Assembly: GCF_014841615.1 (NCBI RefSeq)
Contig: NZ_JACYUG010000005.1
Span: 230,327 to 294,326, forward strand
Reading direction: 5' to 3'
Length of the DNA: 64,000 bases
Source: Sphingomonas sp. CFBP 8760
GTDB taxonomy: Bacteria; Pseudomonadota; Alphaproteobacteria; Sphingomonadales; Sphingomonadaceae
Of this stretch, positions 9,384 through 18,464 are shown piece by piece. Made by a program: the position numbers and the translations under genes. Position 1 is the stretch's first letter. Every line of letters begins with the position of its first letter. A model generated the notes under the pieces. The model did no database searches and was not told where the DNA came from. It saw only the letters and a list, made by a program, of their open reading frames with translations.

Positions 9384-10841
9384 TTAGTTGAGGCCCTGCG
9401 CGCTCAAACCGCGCGAGAAATTGAGCGACGCCGCCATCGCCGGCGACATGCTGTTCTGAAGGGTGGACTCCAGCATGACCGACTTGTTGATGAGCGCGAT
9501 CGTCTGCTCGAGCCCGCCCTTCAGGGCGATATCGCGTTGCGCATAACGGGCACGCGCCGCGGTCAGCTGGTCACGCCACATCTTGCCCATCTCGGCATCG
9601 GCCGGCTGGACATAGACGGTAGCCTGACTGATCCGATCGAGCATGTTATCGATCATCGCGGACAGAAGGTTGACCGCGACGATCTCGGCCAGCGCGTTGG
9701 TCTCGCCATCGGCGAAGTTCTGGTGCGCCATCGCCTGCACCGCGAGCATCTTGTAGAGCGGCAGCGTCGTCATGTTGAGAAGCTGCTGTTCCTGCGCGTC
9801 GAGCGCGCTGTCGGTGCGGATCTTGCCGTTGATCGAGGTGATGAGGTTCTTGATCTTGGTGCGCAGGCCCGGACCCGGCCGCAGATCGTCCTCGGTCATC
9901 TCGAGGCAATTTTCATCCTCGCAGTGCAGGATCTTGACCGGCGTACCGGTGCCGGCACCATCGAGCAGAGCGGTCACCACCGCGTCTTCCGCCGGCCCGA
10001 CGAAGCCCACTTTCGAGCCTTCCTTGGCCTTGGGGTTGATGACGATCGTGCCGACCAGCGTCATCAGCAATTCGGAGAACTGCTTGTCGCTGCCGAACTT
10101 ATTGCTCTTCTTGATCGCATCCCAGGTGTAATTACGCGGCGCACCGGGGATTTTGTCAGCCATCGTCGGATCGGTATTCCCGTCCAGCGTCGCGGTCTGC
10201 TCAGCGTCATCACCACACTTTTGCCGCGAGCGGGCAAAGTCCGAGAACCGACCCTGGCTGTTGCCCACCGTCGCACAGATCGTGTTACGGGCCTGCGACA
10301 TCTTCGGCCAGAGCCCGCCGACCAGCCCCTGCGCGGCTTCGCAGGAGCTGATGTTCATCTGGTTCATCTGCTGCGCCTTGTTTGCCATGCCATCCATGAC
10401 CTTGCCGATTTCGGGTGACACGCTGTCGATCGCGAGCTGGAAGGCGAAGCCCAGCGCATTGTTGGCCGTCGCCTTCATCATTGCCACCATCTCGGCGCCG
10501 TTGATGAACGAGAAGGAGCCGGTGAAAATGTCGATGCCGCCACAGCCGGCCGTGGCCTTGGGCATCTGCAGGTTGAACGGCTGGATGTTCTTCTGCGGGA
10601 ACCGCGCCCAGACGTTGCCCATCGAATAGTAGCCGGCGGTCTGGCCCTGATAGGCGCTCGGGCCGGTGACGTTGGCCGCGCCACCTGCGTCCTGAAAGAA
10701 GTCGTTCATCGCGCCGGCGACGTCGGCACGGGCAATGTCGACCGGCACCATGCTGGCGGCACCAAGGCTCATGGCGACCGCAGCGGTCCGACGCAGAAAG
10801 GCGCGGAGGCGTGAGGGGCGGGGAGAGGGGGTGTTGGCCAT
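9384..10841 (-). CDS. traH: Conjugal transfer pilus assembly protein TraH
   Basis: A 485-residue periplasmic F-pilus assembly factor. An N-terminal signal region (AFLRRTAAVAMSLGAASMV) is followed by DVAGAMNDFFQDAGGAANVTGP, typical of TraH, and cysteines in GCGGIDIF and the mid-region. TraH acts with TraF, TraU, TraW and TrbC in pilus extension and retraction. Its ATG overlaps the traF stop by one base (TGATG at 10839-10843). Confidence 0.94.
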   Translation of the reverse strand: MANTPSPRPSRLRAFLRRTAAVAMSLGAASMVPVDIARADVAGAMNDFFQDAGGAANVTGPSAYQGQTAGYYSMGNVWARFPQKNIQPFNLQMPKATAGCGGIDIFTGSFSFINGAEMVAMMKATANNALGFAFQLAIDSVSPEIGKVMDGMANKAQQMNQMNISSCEAAQGLVGGLWPKMSQARNTICATVGNSQGRFSDFARSRQKCGDDAEQTATLDGNTDPTMADKIPGAPRNYTWDAIKKSNKFGSDKQFSELLMTLVGTIVINPKAKEGSKVGFVGPAEDAVVTALLDGAGTGTPVKILHCEDENCLEMTEDDLRPGPGLRTKIKNLITSINGKIRTDSALDAQEQQLLNMTTLPLYKMLAVQAMAHQNFADGETNALAEIVAVNLLSAMIDNMLDRISQATVYVQPADAEMGKMWRDQLTAARARYAQRDIALKGGLEQTIALINKSVMLESTLQNSMSPAMAASLNFSRGLSAQGLN

Positions 10842-11749
10842 CAGAAGTCACCGCCGGGCCTGGAGTTGGTGAGCGTGAAGATGCGCTCCATCACTTCGTC
10901 GGCCGACATGACGCCGAAGCCGATCGGCACCGTCTTGCGGGTGACGGTGTCGAACAGGACGAGCGCCGGCGTTGCCAAGGGCACGCCCATGCGCTGACGC
11001 TGGCCGCTGTCGACGACGTAATTCGGGAACTGGCGGCTGGGGCCGCCATCGGTCGAGACCGCCATGACGTTGATACGGTGGCTATCAGCAACCGAGCGCA
11101 GGATCGGCGAGAAGACCTCGCAGGCGGCACAGGACTGCGCGAAGAAGTAAAACATCCCGTAGCGCTGGCCGAGCCGTGACAGCACCTGGTCACGAGTGGC
11201 GGAGCGGTTGTCCGACCATGCGCGCTTGGCGATGGTGGAGACCGGCCGCTGCAGCGTGTAGTCCATATCCGGGTTCTGCCAGAGCGCCCGCTGCCAGGTG
11301 TCCGAGAAAGTCGACGCACGGTCGAGCTGCTCGCGCTGATAGCGAACATAGGCGATGACGTTTGCCTCGGTCGGCTCCAGGATCGCGCGCGCCTTCAACT
11401 CGTCCAGCTGGCGGGTGATCGCCTTCAGCCGTTCGGTCGAAGACACCTGCGGCTGCGCGGATGCCTGCGGCGCCGACGGCTTAGCCTTCGGCCTCTCGCA
11501 GTAGAACCACTGGCCGAGCTTGCGCTCGCCGCAATAAAAGTCGTCGCCCTGCTGCTGCTCGCGAACGTCGCTCGCGAACGCGGGCTGCACGACGGCGTCG
11601 CTGGCCCGTGCGTCGTCGTCGCCGACCGCCTCCGCCATCGCTGCGCTTTGCAGGTCCATCGTTTGTGCGGCTGCCGGCGCGACCGTGGTCAGCAGCATGA
11701 GGAGAGAGGCGGCAACCCGGCCGCTGCGCTTAGTCCTGATCGTCTTCAT
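10841..11749 (-). CDS. traF: Conjugal transfer protein TraF (thioredoxin-fold)
   Basis: A 302-residue periplasmic protein with a signal peptide (SLLMLLTTVAPAAAQ) and a C-terminal thioredoxin-like domain. It carries FFAQSCAACEVFSP, a CxxC motif, and a cis-Pro region at GVPLATPALVLFD. TraF is needed for F-pilus assembly; a CxxC here suggests real redox activity towards other Tra proteins. I chose ATG 11749, the third of three consecutive ATGs, because it has the best spacing (about seven bases) to GGGGAG. The start lies inside the end of the upstream helix-turn-helix-like ORF. Confidence 0.93.
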   Translation of the reverse strand: MKTIRTKRSGRVAASLLMLLTTVAPAAAQTMDLQSAAMAEAVGDDDARASDAVVQPAFASDVREQQQGDDFYCGERKLGQWFYCERPKAKPSAPQASAQPQVSSTERLKAITRQLDELKARAILEPTEANVIAYVRYQREQLDRASTFSDTWQRALWQNPDMDYTLQRPVSTIAKRAWSDNRSATRDQVLSRLGQRYGMFYFFAQSCAACEVFSPILRSVADSHRINVMAVSTDGGPSRQFPNYVVDSGQRQRMGVPLATPALVLFDTVTRKTVPIGFGVMSADEVMERIFTLTNSRPGGDF

Positions 11750-12137
11750 CATCATGCTCCCCGTCGAGCTCAATCATTGCGAGTTTGAGAACTGACATCA
11801 TCGCGGCGACATCGAGCATCCGCGTGCCCTGATCGAGCATCCGGACGATGCCGCGTAGATGGCTGCGGCCGTGCTTGCGGCCCTTGATGGTGGCGCGCAT
11901 GCCGGTCTCGCGGCGGACCAGCCAGCCGGCCTCCGCCATGCGTGGAAACGACTGCTCGACCTCGCGTGGATCGATGTCGCACTTGAACCAGTGCGAGATG
12001 GTCTGCGCGATCTCGCCCGCCGAGGTGCCGCGACCGGAGCGGTGGATACGCAGGAAGATGGCGAGATCGAGCACCGACATGTCGATCGCGCACGGCCCCC
12101 CCGGGCCCTCCACATCATTAGCGCCCGTGAAGATCAT
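11730..12137 (-). CDS. Winged-helix-like protein within the tra operon
   Basis: A 135-residue protein located between traN and traF. The middle segment (RSGRGTSAGEIAQTISHWF, then PREVEQSFPRMAEAGWLVRRE) reads like a winged-helix DNA-binding fold, and the acidic C-terminus ends DGEHDDEDDQD. It overlaps traN at the front (12118-12137) and traF at the back. It is not a standard F-type component. A role as an operon regulator or assembly adaptor is inference. Confidence 0.7.
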   Translation of the reverse strand: MIFTGANDVEGPGGPCAIDMSVLDLAIFLRIHRSGRGTSAGEIAQTISHWFKCDIDPREVEQSFPRMAEAGWLVRRETGMRATIKGRKHGRSHLRGIVRMLDQGTRMLDVAAMMSVLKLAMIELDGEHDDEDDQD

Positions 12138-13899
12138 AATACCCCTGAATCCTGGTTTGAATGTCGGCCATCACGGAGACTTCATCGGGCAGTTTGGCTG
12201 CATCCATGAACTCGGCGTAGACTTCTGAAAAATCCATCTGGCTAAGGTCGAGGCGCTGGAACTCCTCGATCGTGAACCCCTTGCAGGTCTCATCCTTAGG
12301 CTTGGCCCAGGCCTTGCCGATCTGCTTGCGGCCTTCGACCTGAAGGATGCGGCTGAGCTTGCTGCCGAAGCAGCAATAGGCATCCTTGGAGGTGACGCAG
12401 ACGCCCAGCACCTTGTCGGAACAGTAGGACCCGACCTTGTGGCAGAGCCCCTTGTCGTCCTTCTCATCGAGCTGCTTCTCGGCCGAACTGCACAGCCACG
12501 GCGTCAGCAGCGGCACGCCGCTGCCCGAGCAACAATTCGACGCACCGAAGATCTTCTTGGTGCAGGTGCCGCGCTCGCCCGAGAACACGGTGAGGTTGGC
12601 AGGATCGAACTGCTTGCCGGCGTCGCCGATCGCATGGAGTGCGACCAGCGCATCCTTGAACTCAGTCGACGCCTCCCGCTCGATCGTCTCGCAATTGCCG
12701 TTCAGGCAGTAGACGTCGCCGCCACAGACATACTGCTTGTCGGTCGGCGCCTTATCGTCGGGAAGCGGACAGCTGTAGACGCGCTGCGAGACCTGACAGG
12801 CCCCGCTCTGCGGTTCGTCGAGGCATTCATCGCGCAAGAAACTGCACAGGCGGTTGCCATCGAGGGCGCTGCAATCGCTCGCCGGGGTCAGGCGCTGACA
12901 GGTGAAGGTGCGCGACCACGCCCAGCAGGACTGCGTCACCGGTACGCCGTCGATCGTCCGCGTCTCGGGGCCTTCGGTGCAGACCTCGGCCGCCTGCGGC
13001 ACACAGCTGGCGTCGGCCGCCAGCGCCGGGCAGGTGCCCTCGTTGCGACCGATGGTGACGCTGCGCAAGCCTTCCGTCCGGTAGTAGGGCGTGCCGGCCT
13101 TGGAGTTGAAGTGACCCTCTAGTGGCCCCGCCGGCAGCTCGCTCGAGCAGGACACGGTGAAGGCCTGGCTGCGGATGTTACGCTTGCAGAAGCGGCGATA
13201 GCCTTCGACGTCAGTGCCGCCTGCACCCATCTCGATCTGCGCATCGCAGGCGTGCATGGTGACGCCGGTGGCGCGGCAGACGCCGGCCGCGACCTGTGCG
13301 TTGAGAAAGGCCTGCGGCGCCAGCATGCTGACGTTGGTCGCGCCCCAGTATTCGTAGCGCAGCGTGTTGACGACCGTCGGCACGACGTTGCCACGGCAGC
13401 TTTCCGCCGCCTCGCTGACCTTGGCGCCCTGGTTGCAGGTCGCCTCATAATAACCCTTGCCGCCAACCGATGGCGGCAGCGGCGTGCAGGTGCCTTCCGT
13501 CCCGCCAATCGACTGTCCACCAAGATAGGCTTCGGGATCCTTCTCGATCAGCGTGCCGCGCGAGGTGGCAGCAAGGATTTCGGCGTTGCTGAAGCTCGGC
13601 CGGGTGCGGCCCTTGTCGGTGACGGTGCCGAACGCGTCGTTGGTGCCGGCCTTCATGCCACCATCGGCCGCGAGCCGGTCGGGATCGTCGAAATAGACCT
13701 TCTCGGGCAGATCTGTGCCACCATAATTGGGCAGCCCCGACAGCTTCGCCTCGCTCGGCCCCAGGCTTGCATCAGCGCGCATCGCCTTGCCGAGGTCGTT
13801 ACCTTGCTTGCGCGCCTCCTCGATCGTCGTCTGCGCGACGACGCCGCTGGTGGCGCCGGCGAGGACAGCGAGCAGCAAGGAGACGGCGACGCGCTTCAC
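12118..13899 (-). CDS. traN: Mating-pair stabilisation protein TraN
   Basis: A 593-residue cysteine-rich outer-membrane protein that stabilises mating pairs by contacting the recipient surface. It begins with a signal peptide (VAVSLLLAVLAGATSGVVAQ) and contains more than 30 cysteines, including the TraN blocks SCWAWSRTFTCQ and FGASNCCSGSG near the C-terminus. The start is GTG 13899, immediately after the trbC stop. The cysteine load fits with the DsbC-like and TraF redox proteins in the same operon. Confidence 0.93.
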   Translation of the reverse strand: MKRVAVSLLLAVLAGATSGVVAQTTIEEARKQGNDLGKAMRADASLGPSEAKLSGLPNYGGTDLPEKVYFDDPDRLAADGGMKAGTNDAFGTVTDKGRTRPSFSNAEILAATSRGTLIEKDPEAYLGGQSIGGTEGTCTPLPPSVGGKGYYEATCNQGAKVSEAAESCRGNVVPTVVNTLRYEYWGATNVSMLAPQAFLNAQVAAGVCRATGVTMHACDAQIEMGAGGTDVEGYRRFCKRNIRSQAFTVSCSSELPAGPLEGHFNSKAGTPYYRTEGLRSVTIGRNEGTCPALAADASCVPQAAEVCTEGPETRTIDGVPVTQSCWAWSRTFTCQRLTPASDCSALDGNRLCSFLRDECLDEPQSGACQVSQRVYSCPLPDDKAPTDKQYVCGGDVYCLNGNCETIEREASTEFKDALVALHAIGDAGKQFDPANLTVFSGERGTCTKKIFGASNCCSGSGVPLLTPWLCSSAEKQLDEKDDKGLCHKVGSYCSDKVLGVCVTSKDAYCCFGSKLSRILQVEGRKQIGKAWAKPKDETCKGFTIEEFQRLDLSQMDFSEVYAEFMDAAKLPDEVSVMADIQTRIQGYYDLHGR

Positions 13900-14643
13900 C
13901 TAGGCGCCCTTGGCCATGTTACGCAGCGCGACCGACGAGACGCCAGCGCCAGGACCACGGCCGGCGACGAAGGTGTCGAGGACGTAGCGCACCGACACGT
14001 TGCCGGTGATGCGGTCATGCGCCGGCACCACGGTCTTGCAGGCAAGGCCGGAGCAGAGATCGAAGTCGGAGGAGACCGCGACATAGGTCGGCACCGCCTG
14101 GACGTCGAAGGCGCGGAACAGGCGCGGATCGATGCCGACATTGGCGAGCTGGTCCTTTTCGTTGACGACCTTCGCCAGCATCGCGCTGAACTGCTTCATC
14201 GAATTGCCCGGAAAGCCGCGGAAGACGACGACGCCGCCCGCCTTCGACGTGTCGGCGATCAGCTGGCGCAGCGCCGGGATCGGCATCGACAGGCTGGCAA
14301 ACGCGATGAACTGCGGCGCCTCACCGCGACCGGTCGACGACACGTTCTGGCTGGCACCCTTGATGATTTCATCGAAGTCGAACGCGCCGTCGCCGTTCAT
14401 CGGCAGATCGGCCTTGGCGAGATTGACGAGGTTGCCGGTAGCCTTGGCCTGCACCGCGACAGCTTCCTCGCGGAAGGCATCGCCGCGATTGCGGATATGC
14501 TCGGCGAAGACGTCGGCATCGCCCTGCATGGCGGCAGCGCGACGCTTGATCGCCTCGAGGTCGAGGCCATCGACGGTCTGGGCGATCGCCTGGATGCCGG
14601 CGAAACCGGCAAGAGCGGCGATGACAATGGTGAGGCGGCGCAT
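13900..14643 (-). CDS. trbC: F-type pilin assembly protein TrbC
   Basis: A 247-residue periplasmic protein with an N-terminal signal (LTIVIAALAGFAGIQAIAQ) and the TrbC domain, including FASLSMPIPALRQL and VVFRGFPGNSMKQF followed by AVPTYV, a thioredoxin-like fold without CxxC. It acts with TraW and TraU in pilus assembly. The stop directly abuts the traN GTG, and twelve bases separate the start from the traU stop. This trbC is a separate gene, not the TraW-TrbC fusion found in some F-type systems. Confidence 0.92.
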   Translation of the reverse strand: MRRLTIVIAALAGFAGIQAIAQTVDGLDLEAIKRRAAAMQGDADVFAEHIRNRGDAFREEAVAVQAKATGNLVNLAKADLPMNGDGAFDFDEIIKGASQNVSSTGRGEAPQFIAFASLSMPIPALRQLIADTSKAGGVVVFRGFPGNSMKQFSAMLAKVVNEKDQLANVGIDPRLFRAFDVQAVPTYVAVSSDFDLCSGLACKTVVPAHDRITGNVSVRYVLDTFVAGRGPGAGVSSVALRNMAKGA

Positions 14644-14655
14644 ATCAGTGTCTCC

Positions 14656-15702
14656 TCAAAGCACGCAGCAGTTGCGCTTGCGCCAGACGAGGTAACCCAT
14701 GTCCTCCCCCTTCACGGGGAAGGCGCGACCGGCCTGGGGCGGCATGGTCGAGGCACCGAGCGGCAGGCAGGCAGCCTTGCCGTTCACGGTCGGGATCGGG
14801 TTGACCATCTGGGTGCGGTATTGCTGCTTGCGCAGCACCGGCATCGGGTACTTGTTGCACAGGCCCTTGGAGCCCATCGTGCCCCAGGCGAGGCCTTCGC
14901 GGTGGATCTTGAAGGCAAAGCGGGCAAGGGCGAGACGCGACGCCTGCACATGCCCGATCGAGGCGGAGATGTTGCCGTTGACCGGATACATCGGCCCCTG
15001 GCAGCCCGCGCACCAGAAGGTCGCATCGAGCGGCAGCTTGGCGGTGGAGGCGATGCAATCGCCGGCACACGCGGCCTGCGCGATCGGCGACGAGAACAGC
15101 ACCGCTTCGGGGTTGATGAGCGCGGTCAGCGACTCATCCTGCCAGAGCGGATCGACTTCGGTCATGTAGGCGATATCGAACGACGCCGCCTCGAAACAGG
15201 CGAAGTCGGCGAGGATCTCCATCCAGTACAGGAGCGGATAGACGTACCAGTGGACATGCCATTTGCTGGTGTTCTGGCCGTTGCCACCCACCTGCGACGG
15301 CCCGGTCATCTGGCCCTGGCCGATATCGAAGCCCGGCGAAATCTTGGTCCCGCCGAGATTGACGAAGCACCACGGCTTGGTGGTCACATCAGCGAGACGG
15401 ACCGGCTCCCAGAAGCCGGCCGAGATGCCGATGCGCGGCACCGGGCTGCCGCAGGCACAGACTGGCAGATCGGGGTTGTCGGTATCGGGCCGCGTGCTTG
15501 GCCAGATCTTCAGCGCGCCGACCGACAGCGGGAACATGCACGACCAGCAGACGTCGGTGATCGGATTGACGAACTTGCCGGTGCAGGTCGACTTCGCCGC
15601 TGGCACCGCGGGCGCGGGTGCCTGCGCATCGGCGCGCGGGCTGAGCAGCACCGATACGAGGAGGAAGGCCAGCGCTACCGCGAGCAGGCGCAGCGTCTTC
15701 AT
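14656..15702 (-). CDS. traU: Conjugal transfer protein TraU
   Basis: A 348-residue periplasmic, cysteine-rich protein needed for DNA transfer. It has a signal peptide (LLAVALAFLLVSVLLSPRADA) and the TraU signature around residues 40-60 (KFVNPITDVCWSCMFPLSV), with cysteines throughout, among them CACGSPVPR and CAGCQGPMYPV. The ATG overlaps the preceding stop (ATGA at 15699-15702). Length is close to F TraU. Confidence 0.95.
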   Translation of the reverse strand: MKTLRLLAVALAFLLVSVLLSPRADAQAPAPAVPAAKSTCTGKFVNPITDVCWSCMFPLSVGALKIWPSTRPDTDNPDLPVCACGSPVPRIGISAGFWEPVRLADVTTKPWCFVNLGGTKISPGFDIGQGQMTGPSQVGGNGQNTSKWHVHWYVYPLLYWMEILADFACFEAASFDIAYMTEVDPLWQDESLTALINPEAVLFSSPIAQAACAGDCIASTAKLPLDATFWCAGCQGPMYPVNGNISASIGHVQASRLALARFAFKIHREGLAWGTMGSKGLCNKYPMPVLRKQQYRTQMVNPIPTVNGKAACLPLGASTMPPQAGRAFPVKGEDMGYLVWRKRNCCVL

Positions 15703-15965
15703 GACCGGACCTTCAAGGCAGCGAGCTTGGCAACACCGACATAGACGCCAGCCAGCACCGCGATATTCAGTGCGACAAAGTGCAGATCACGGGCGGTGAT
15801 CGTCACATCGGTCGGATCGAGCCATTCCGCGATCGCGCAGCGAATGACGAGGGCGACAAAGAACAGATGAACGACGTTCAGCCAGAGCAGGCATGAAGCG
15901 AGAAACTTCAAGCCGCGTCCCCACCCGCTAGCCGGAACGGTCTGAAAGTCAGCGAGCTGGCTCAC
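15699..15965 (-). CDS. Small membrane protein in tra operon
   Basis: An 88-residue protein read from GTG 15965, which overlaps the previous stop as GTGA. It has two hydrophobic segments (FLASCLLWLNVVHLFFVALVI and FVALNIAVLAGVYVGV). It has no counterpart in the classical F gene list and may be an inner-membrane accessory of the transfer channel. An upstream in-frame extension to 16145 overlaps the neighbouring gene and is not supported. Confidence 0.7.
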   Translation of the reverse strand: MSQLADFQTVPASGWGRGLKFLASCLLWLNVVHLFFVALVIRCAIAEWLDPTDVTITARDLHFVALNIAVLAGVYVGVAKLAALKVRS

Positions 15966-16234
15966 GCCTCCTCCGACACCGCAGCGTCGAGGAAGGCGTT
16001 GTCCGCCCGGTTCTTCCGGAAGACATAGAGGGCGGTATGCAGCGCGGTGGTGATGAGCAGCGCCGCCACCACGAACGACGCGGGGCGGCCGAACAGCCGC
16101 ACCAGCGGCGAGATCGCCAGCACGCCGATCGCGGAGAGGACGCACAGAACCTGAAACGTCCGGCGCATGGCGCGCAGGTCGTCGGTCTCAGGCGCCGCCA
16201 TCGGCGTGCGCAGCAGGTCGAGCCAGAGCGGCAT
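15962..16234 (-). CDS. Small membrane protein in tra operon
   Basis: A 90-residue protein with two hydrophobic segments (FQVLCVLSAIGVLAISPLV and FVVAALLITTALHTALYVF) separated by a basic loop. Its ATG overlaps the traW stop by one base (TGATG), and its own stop overlaps the next GTG. No family is recognised. Tight coupling on both sides indicates a genuine operon member. Confidence 0.7.
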   Translation of the reverse strand: MPLWLDLLRTPMAAPETDDLRAMRRTFQVLCVLSAIGVLAISPLVRLFGRPASFVVAALLITTALHTALYVFRKNRADNAFLDAAVSEEA

Positions 16235-16872
16235 CAGCTGTTTCCCTTGAGCTTGATTTCGGAGAGCTTCATCACCCGGCCGTCCTGGACCGCGATCGCG
16301 GGGGTGTGACGGATGCCGAGCTTGCCGGTGAGGCGACCTTCCTGGTCGAAGTAGAAGCGGCGCTTACGGGCGGTCATCTCCTCGATCGGCGAGCCGTTCA
16401 CGAGGATGATCTTGGCCTTCAGGTCGCTGTACTGACTGGTCGCCCAGGCCATCTCCGCGGCGCTGTCGCCGTTGACGAAGATGAGCGCCTGCCGGACAAC
16501 GGTGAAGTCGAGCGGGTTCACCGCCTGGCCACGGCGGGCGATGTAATTGCCCTTCTGGTCCTGCACGTCGTGCTCGATGAAGATCGTCGGGTCATAGGCC
16601 CATTCGCGCGTCTCGGTCGCGGCAGTGATGCCGTCGACCGGCTTGGGCCGGCGCACGCGGGCTTCCGCGCGGCGCGCGAATTCGGTGTTCATGCGATCGA
16701 TGCCACCGGTAGCCTGCAGATGCTGGAGCTTGGCTTCCATCGTCGCGAGCAGATCAGGCTCGATGATCGGGAACGCCTGCCCGACGACACCGTGGTCACG
16801 CGCACGGGTCGCCGAGGTCAACGACACCGACAGCAGCGCGACGATCGCAAAGGACTCCAGCGTCCGGTTCAC
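16234..16872 (-). CDS. traW: Conjugal transfer protein TraW
   Basis: A 212-residue periplasmic pilus assembly protein. A signal peptide (SFAIVALLSVSLTSATRA) is followed by DHGVVGQAFPIIEPDLLATM, the typical TraW N-terminus, and by YIARRGQAVNPLDF and the C-terminal HTPAIAVQDG. TraW works with TrbC in pilus assembly. I use GTG 16872 because it overlaps the peptidase stop as GTGA and leaves a clean signal peptide; the longer frame to 16911 overlaps coding sequence. Confidence 0.93.
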   Translation of the reverse strand: MNRTLESFAIVALLSVSLTSATRARDHGVVGQAFPIIEPDLLATMEAKLQHLQATGGIDRMNTEFARRAEARVRRPKPVDGITAATETREWAYDPTIFIEHDVQDQKGNYIARRGQAVNPLDFTVVRQALIFVNGDSAAEMAWATSQYSDLKAKIILVNGSPIEEMTARKRRFYFDQEGRLTGKLGIRHTPAIAVQDGRVMKLSEIKLKGNS

Positions 16873-17411
16873 AGGATCGGTTGCCCGACGCCGACGATCT
16901 TGTCGGCGCATGCGTAGCCGATCGCGGCATAGCGACTGTCGAAGCCGTCCTTATGCGGGCTGCCGACATAGTAGCAGCCTTGCGGGATCACGCCGGTCGG
17001 ACCCGCTACCAGCGTCTCGCCCGACCTGGTGACCGGCTTCATGTGGCTGACCAGCTTGCCGGCGACGAACACGTCGGCGCTGCGGTGGACGACGGTGTCA
17101 CCCGGCATGCCGTAGACGATCTTGCCGAACATCTGCTTCTTTGCACCGAAATGCTTGATGACCAGCGGCACCGCTGGCGGCACGAAGAACACATACTCGC
17201 CGCGCTTGGGCACGGCGGTCTTGTGGATCACGAACGCCCAGTTCGGCAGCGATTCCGAGGCGTTGATGAGCAGCCCGTGGGTGTCACGCCACTCGGTGAT
17301 GGTGTTGAACGCCATGCCGCCAGCGATGAACAGGCCAATCGCCGCCCATAGCCGCTTGCGCGGCCGGAAGCCTTCGGCCAGCGCCGGCAGGGTGGTGGCG
17401 TTACTGGACAC
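16869..17411 (-). CDS. S26-family conjugative transfer signal peptidase
   Basis: A 180-residue membrane-bound signal peptidase. One N-terminal membrane segment (LWAAIGLFIAGGMAFNTI) is followed by the S26 boxes: ASESLPNWAF with the probable nucleophile Ser 54, GKIVYGMPGDTV with the general base Lys about 97, and GSPHKDGFDSRYAAIGY. It resembles the TraF peptidase of P-type systems, despite the shared name with F TraF. It may process the TraA propilin. It starts at GTG 17411 and overlaps the end of trbI. Confidence 0.88.
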   Translation of the reverse strand: MSSNATTLPALAEGFRPRKRLWAAIGLFIAGGMAFNTITEWRDTHGLLINASESLPNWAFVIHKTAVPKRGEYVFFVPPAVPLVIKHFGAKKQMFGKIVYGMPGDTVVHRSADVFVAGKLVSHMKPVTRSGETLVAGPTGVIPQGCYYVGSPHKDGFDSRYAAIGYACADKIVGVGQPIL

Positions 17412-18117
17412 CGGGGCCTCCGAACGTCGAAACCGACGCGCCACCTGCGGACGGATCGACCGCTGCCACGTCCTGTCCTGCGGCCGGGACTGGCATGTCC
17501 GCGAAGGGGTTGGGAGCCGGTGCGACCGGAGCAACTTGCGCGGTCGCAACCGGCGTGATCGCCGGCGCGGTCGGGACCTGACCCTGCATCATCGCGCCCA
17601 TCTGGGTCGGCGTCGCCGGCATCGGCGCCTTCAGCCCCGAGGCATAGACCGCCTTGGCGACGTCGGCAGTGATGTCAGGCACGCTTTTGGAAAGCACCGC
17701 CTCACCGACGAGGATAACCTGGCCATCGGCGCCGCGACGCTGCAGCTCGGTGTCGAGTGAAGCCATGAAGGCGCGCATCTGCGCCTGTATCTGATCGGGC
17801 GGCGTGGCACTGCGCGCCTGTGCCTGGACATATTCGCCAACGATCCGCGACAGGTCCGCCTTGACGATCTGCTGCGGCTTGTCGGCGGTCATCGCCCGCG
17901 TCACCCACATCGCCCAGACCAGCGCGACGAGAATAGCAGCACCGATGGCGAGCTGGCCCGCGCTGTAGCCGGCAAACACCGGTTTACGCTTGGGAAGCGC
18001 GACAGCGGCAGAGGTCGCAGCAGGGGTTGCAGCGGGGCGAACAGGCGTGCGCGAACGGGGGTCGATCCCCAGATCGTGGTCGATCGAGCTGTCGTGAAAT
18101 CCGAGATTGTCGCTCAT
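17401..18117 (-). CDS. trbI: F-type conjugation protein TrbI
   Basis: A 238-residue inner-membrane protein with a short cytoplasmic N-terminus, one membrane span (LAIGAAILVALVWAMWVT) and a periplasmic helix containing VKADLSRIVGEYVQAQAR, as in F-type TrbI, which affects pilus retraction. It is longer than F TrbI because of a Pro/Ala-rich tail (about residues 160-238). Its ATG overlaps the stop of the upstream small membrane protein. Confidence 0.85.
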   Translation of the reverse strand: MSDNLGFHDSSIDHDLGIDPRSRTPVRPAATPAATSAAVALPKRKPVFAGYSAGQLAIGAAILVALVWAMWVTRAMTADKPQQIVKADLSRIVGEYVQAQARSATPPDQIQAQMRAFMASLDTELQRRGADGQVILVGEAVLSKSVPDITADVAKAVYASGLKAPMPATPTQMGAMMQGQVPTAPAITPVATAQVAPVAPAPNPFADMPVPAAGQDVAAVDPSAGGASVSTFGGPGVQ

Positions 18118-18464
18118 GCGGGGCGCTCCTGGCGGCCAGCGTCACGCGGCAGGATGGCGTGACGACGAAAGAAGATGAGCGCGGCGCTGAGCACCATGTG
18201 GACCCCGCCGACGATCAGCTTGAACTGGTCGACGCGGGTCCCGTCCGCGGCGAGGTAGCGGCTGGTCAGGTTCTGGACGTGGTTCATCATGCCATCGAGC
18301 GAGAAGCCGCCGATCGCGAGGAAGAACAACACGAACAGGCCCCACGTCATCAGCAGCGTGGTGGTGAGGAAGCCCGCCATGTGCAGGCCGAAGTAGAGGC
18401 CGTACCCGTAGTCGACCTTGCGGCCGCTGCGGGACACCTGAAGAACGGTAGCCATGCTGGTCAC
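18114..18464 (-). CDS. Small membrane protein between traC and trbI
   Basis: A 116-residue protein with two or three hydrophobic segments (FGLHMAGFLTTTLLMTWGLF, VLFFLAIGGF and FKLIVGGVHMVLSAALIFF). The GTG at 18464 overlaps the traC stop as GTGA, the junction style used throughout this operon; ATG 18455 is the alternative. No classical F counterpart is known to me. Confidence 0.72.
   Translation of the reverse strand: MTSMATVLQVSRSGRKVDYGYGLYFGLHMAGFLTTTLLMTWGLFVLFFLAIGGFSLDGMMNHVQNLTSRYLAADGTRVDQFKLIVGGVHMVLSAALIFFRRHAILPRDAGRQERPA

Noticed and set aside
8886..10418. 510-codon plus-strand open frame
   Set aside because: Antisense to traG and traH; Arg/His/Asp-rich composition typical of shadow frames.
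13252..15744. 830-codon plus-strand open frame
   Set aside because: It lies antisense to traN, trbC and traU, whose products have recognisable motifs. High GC third positions create long antisense frames.
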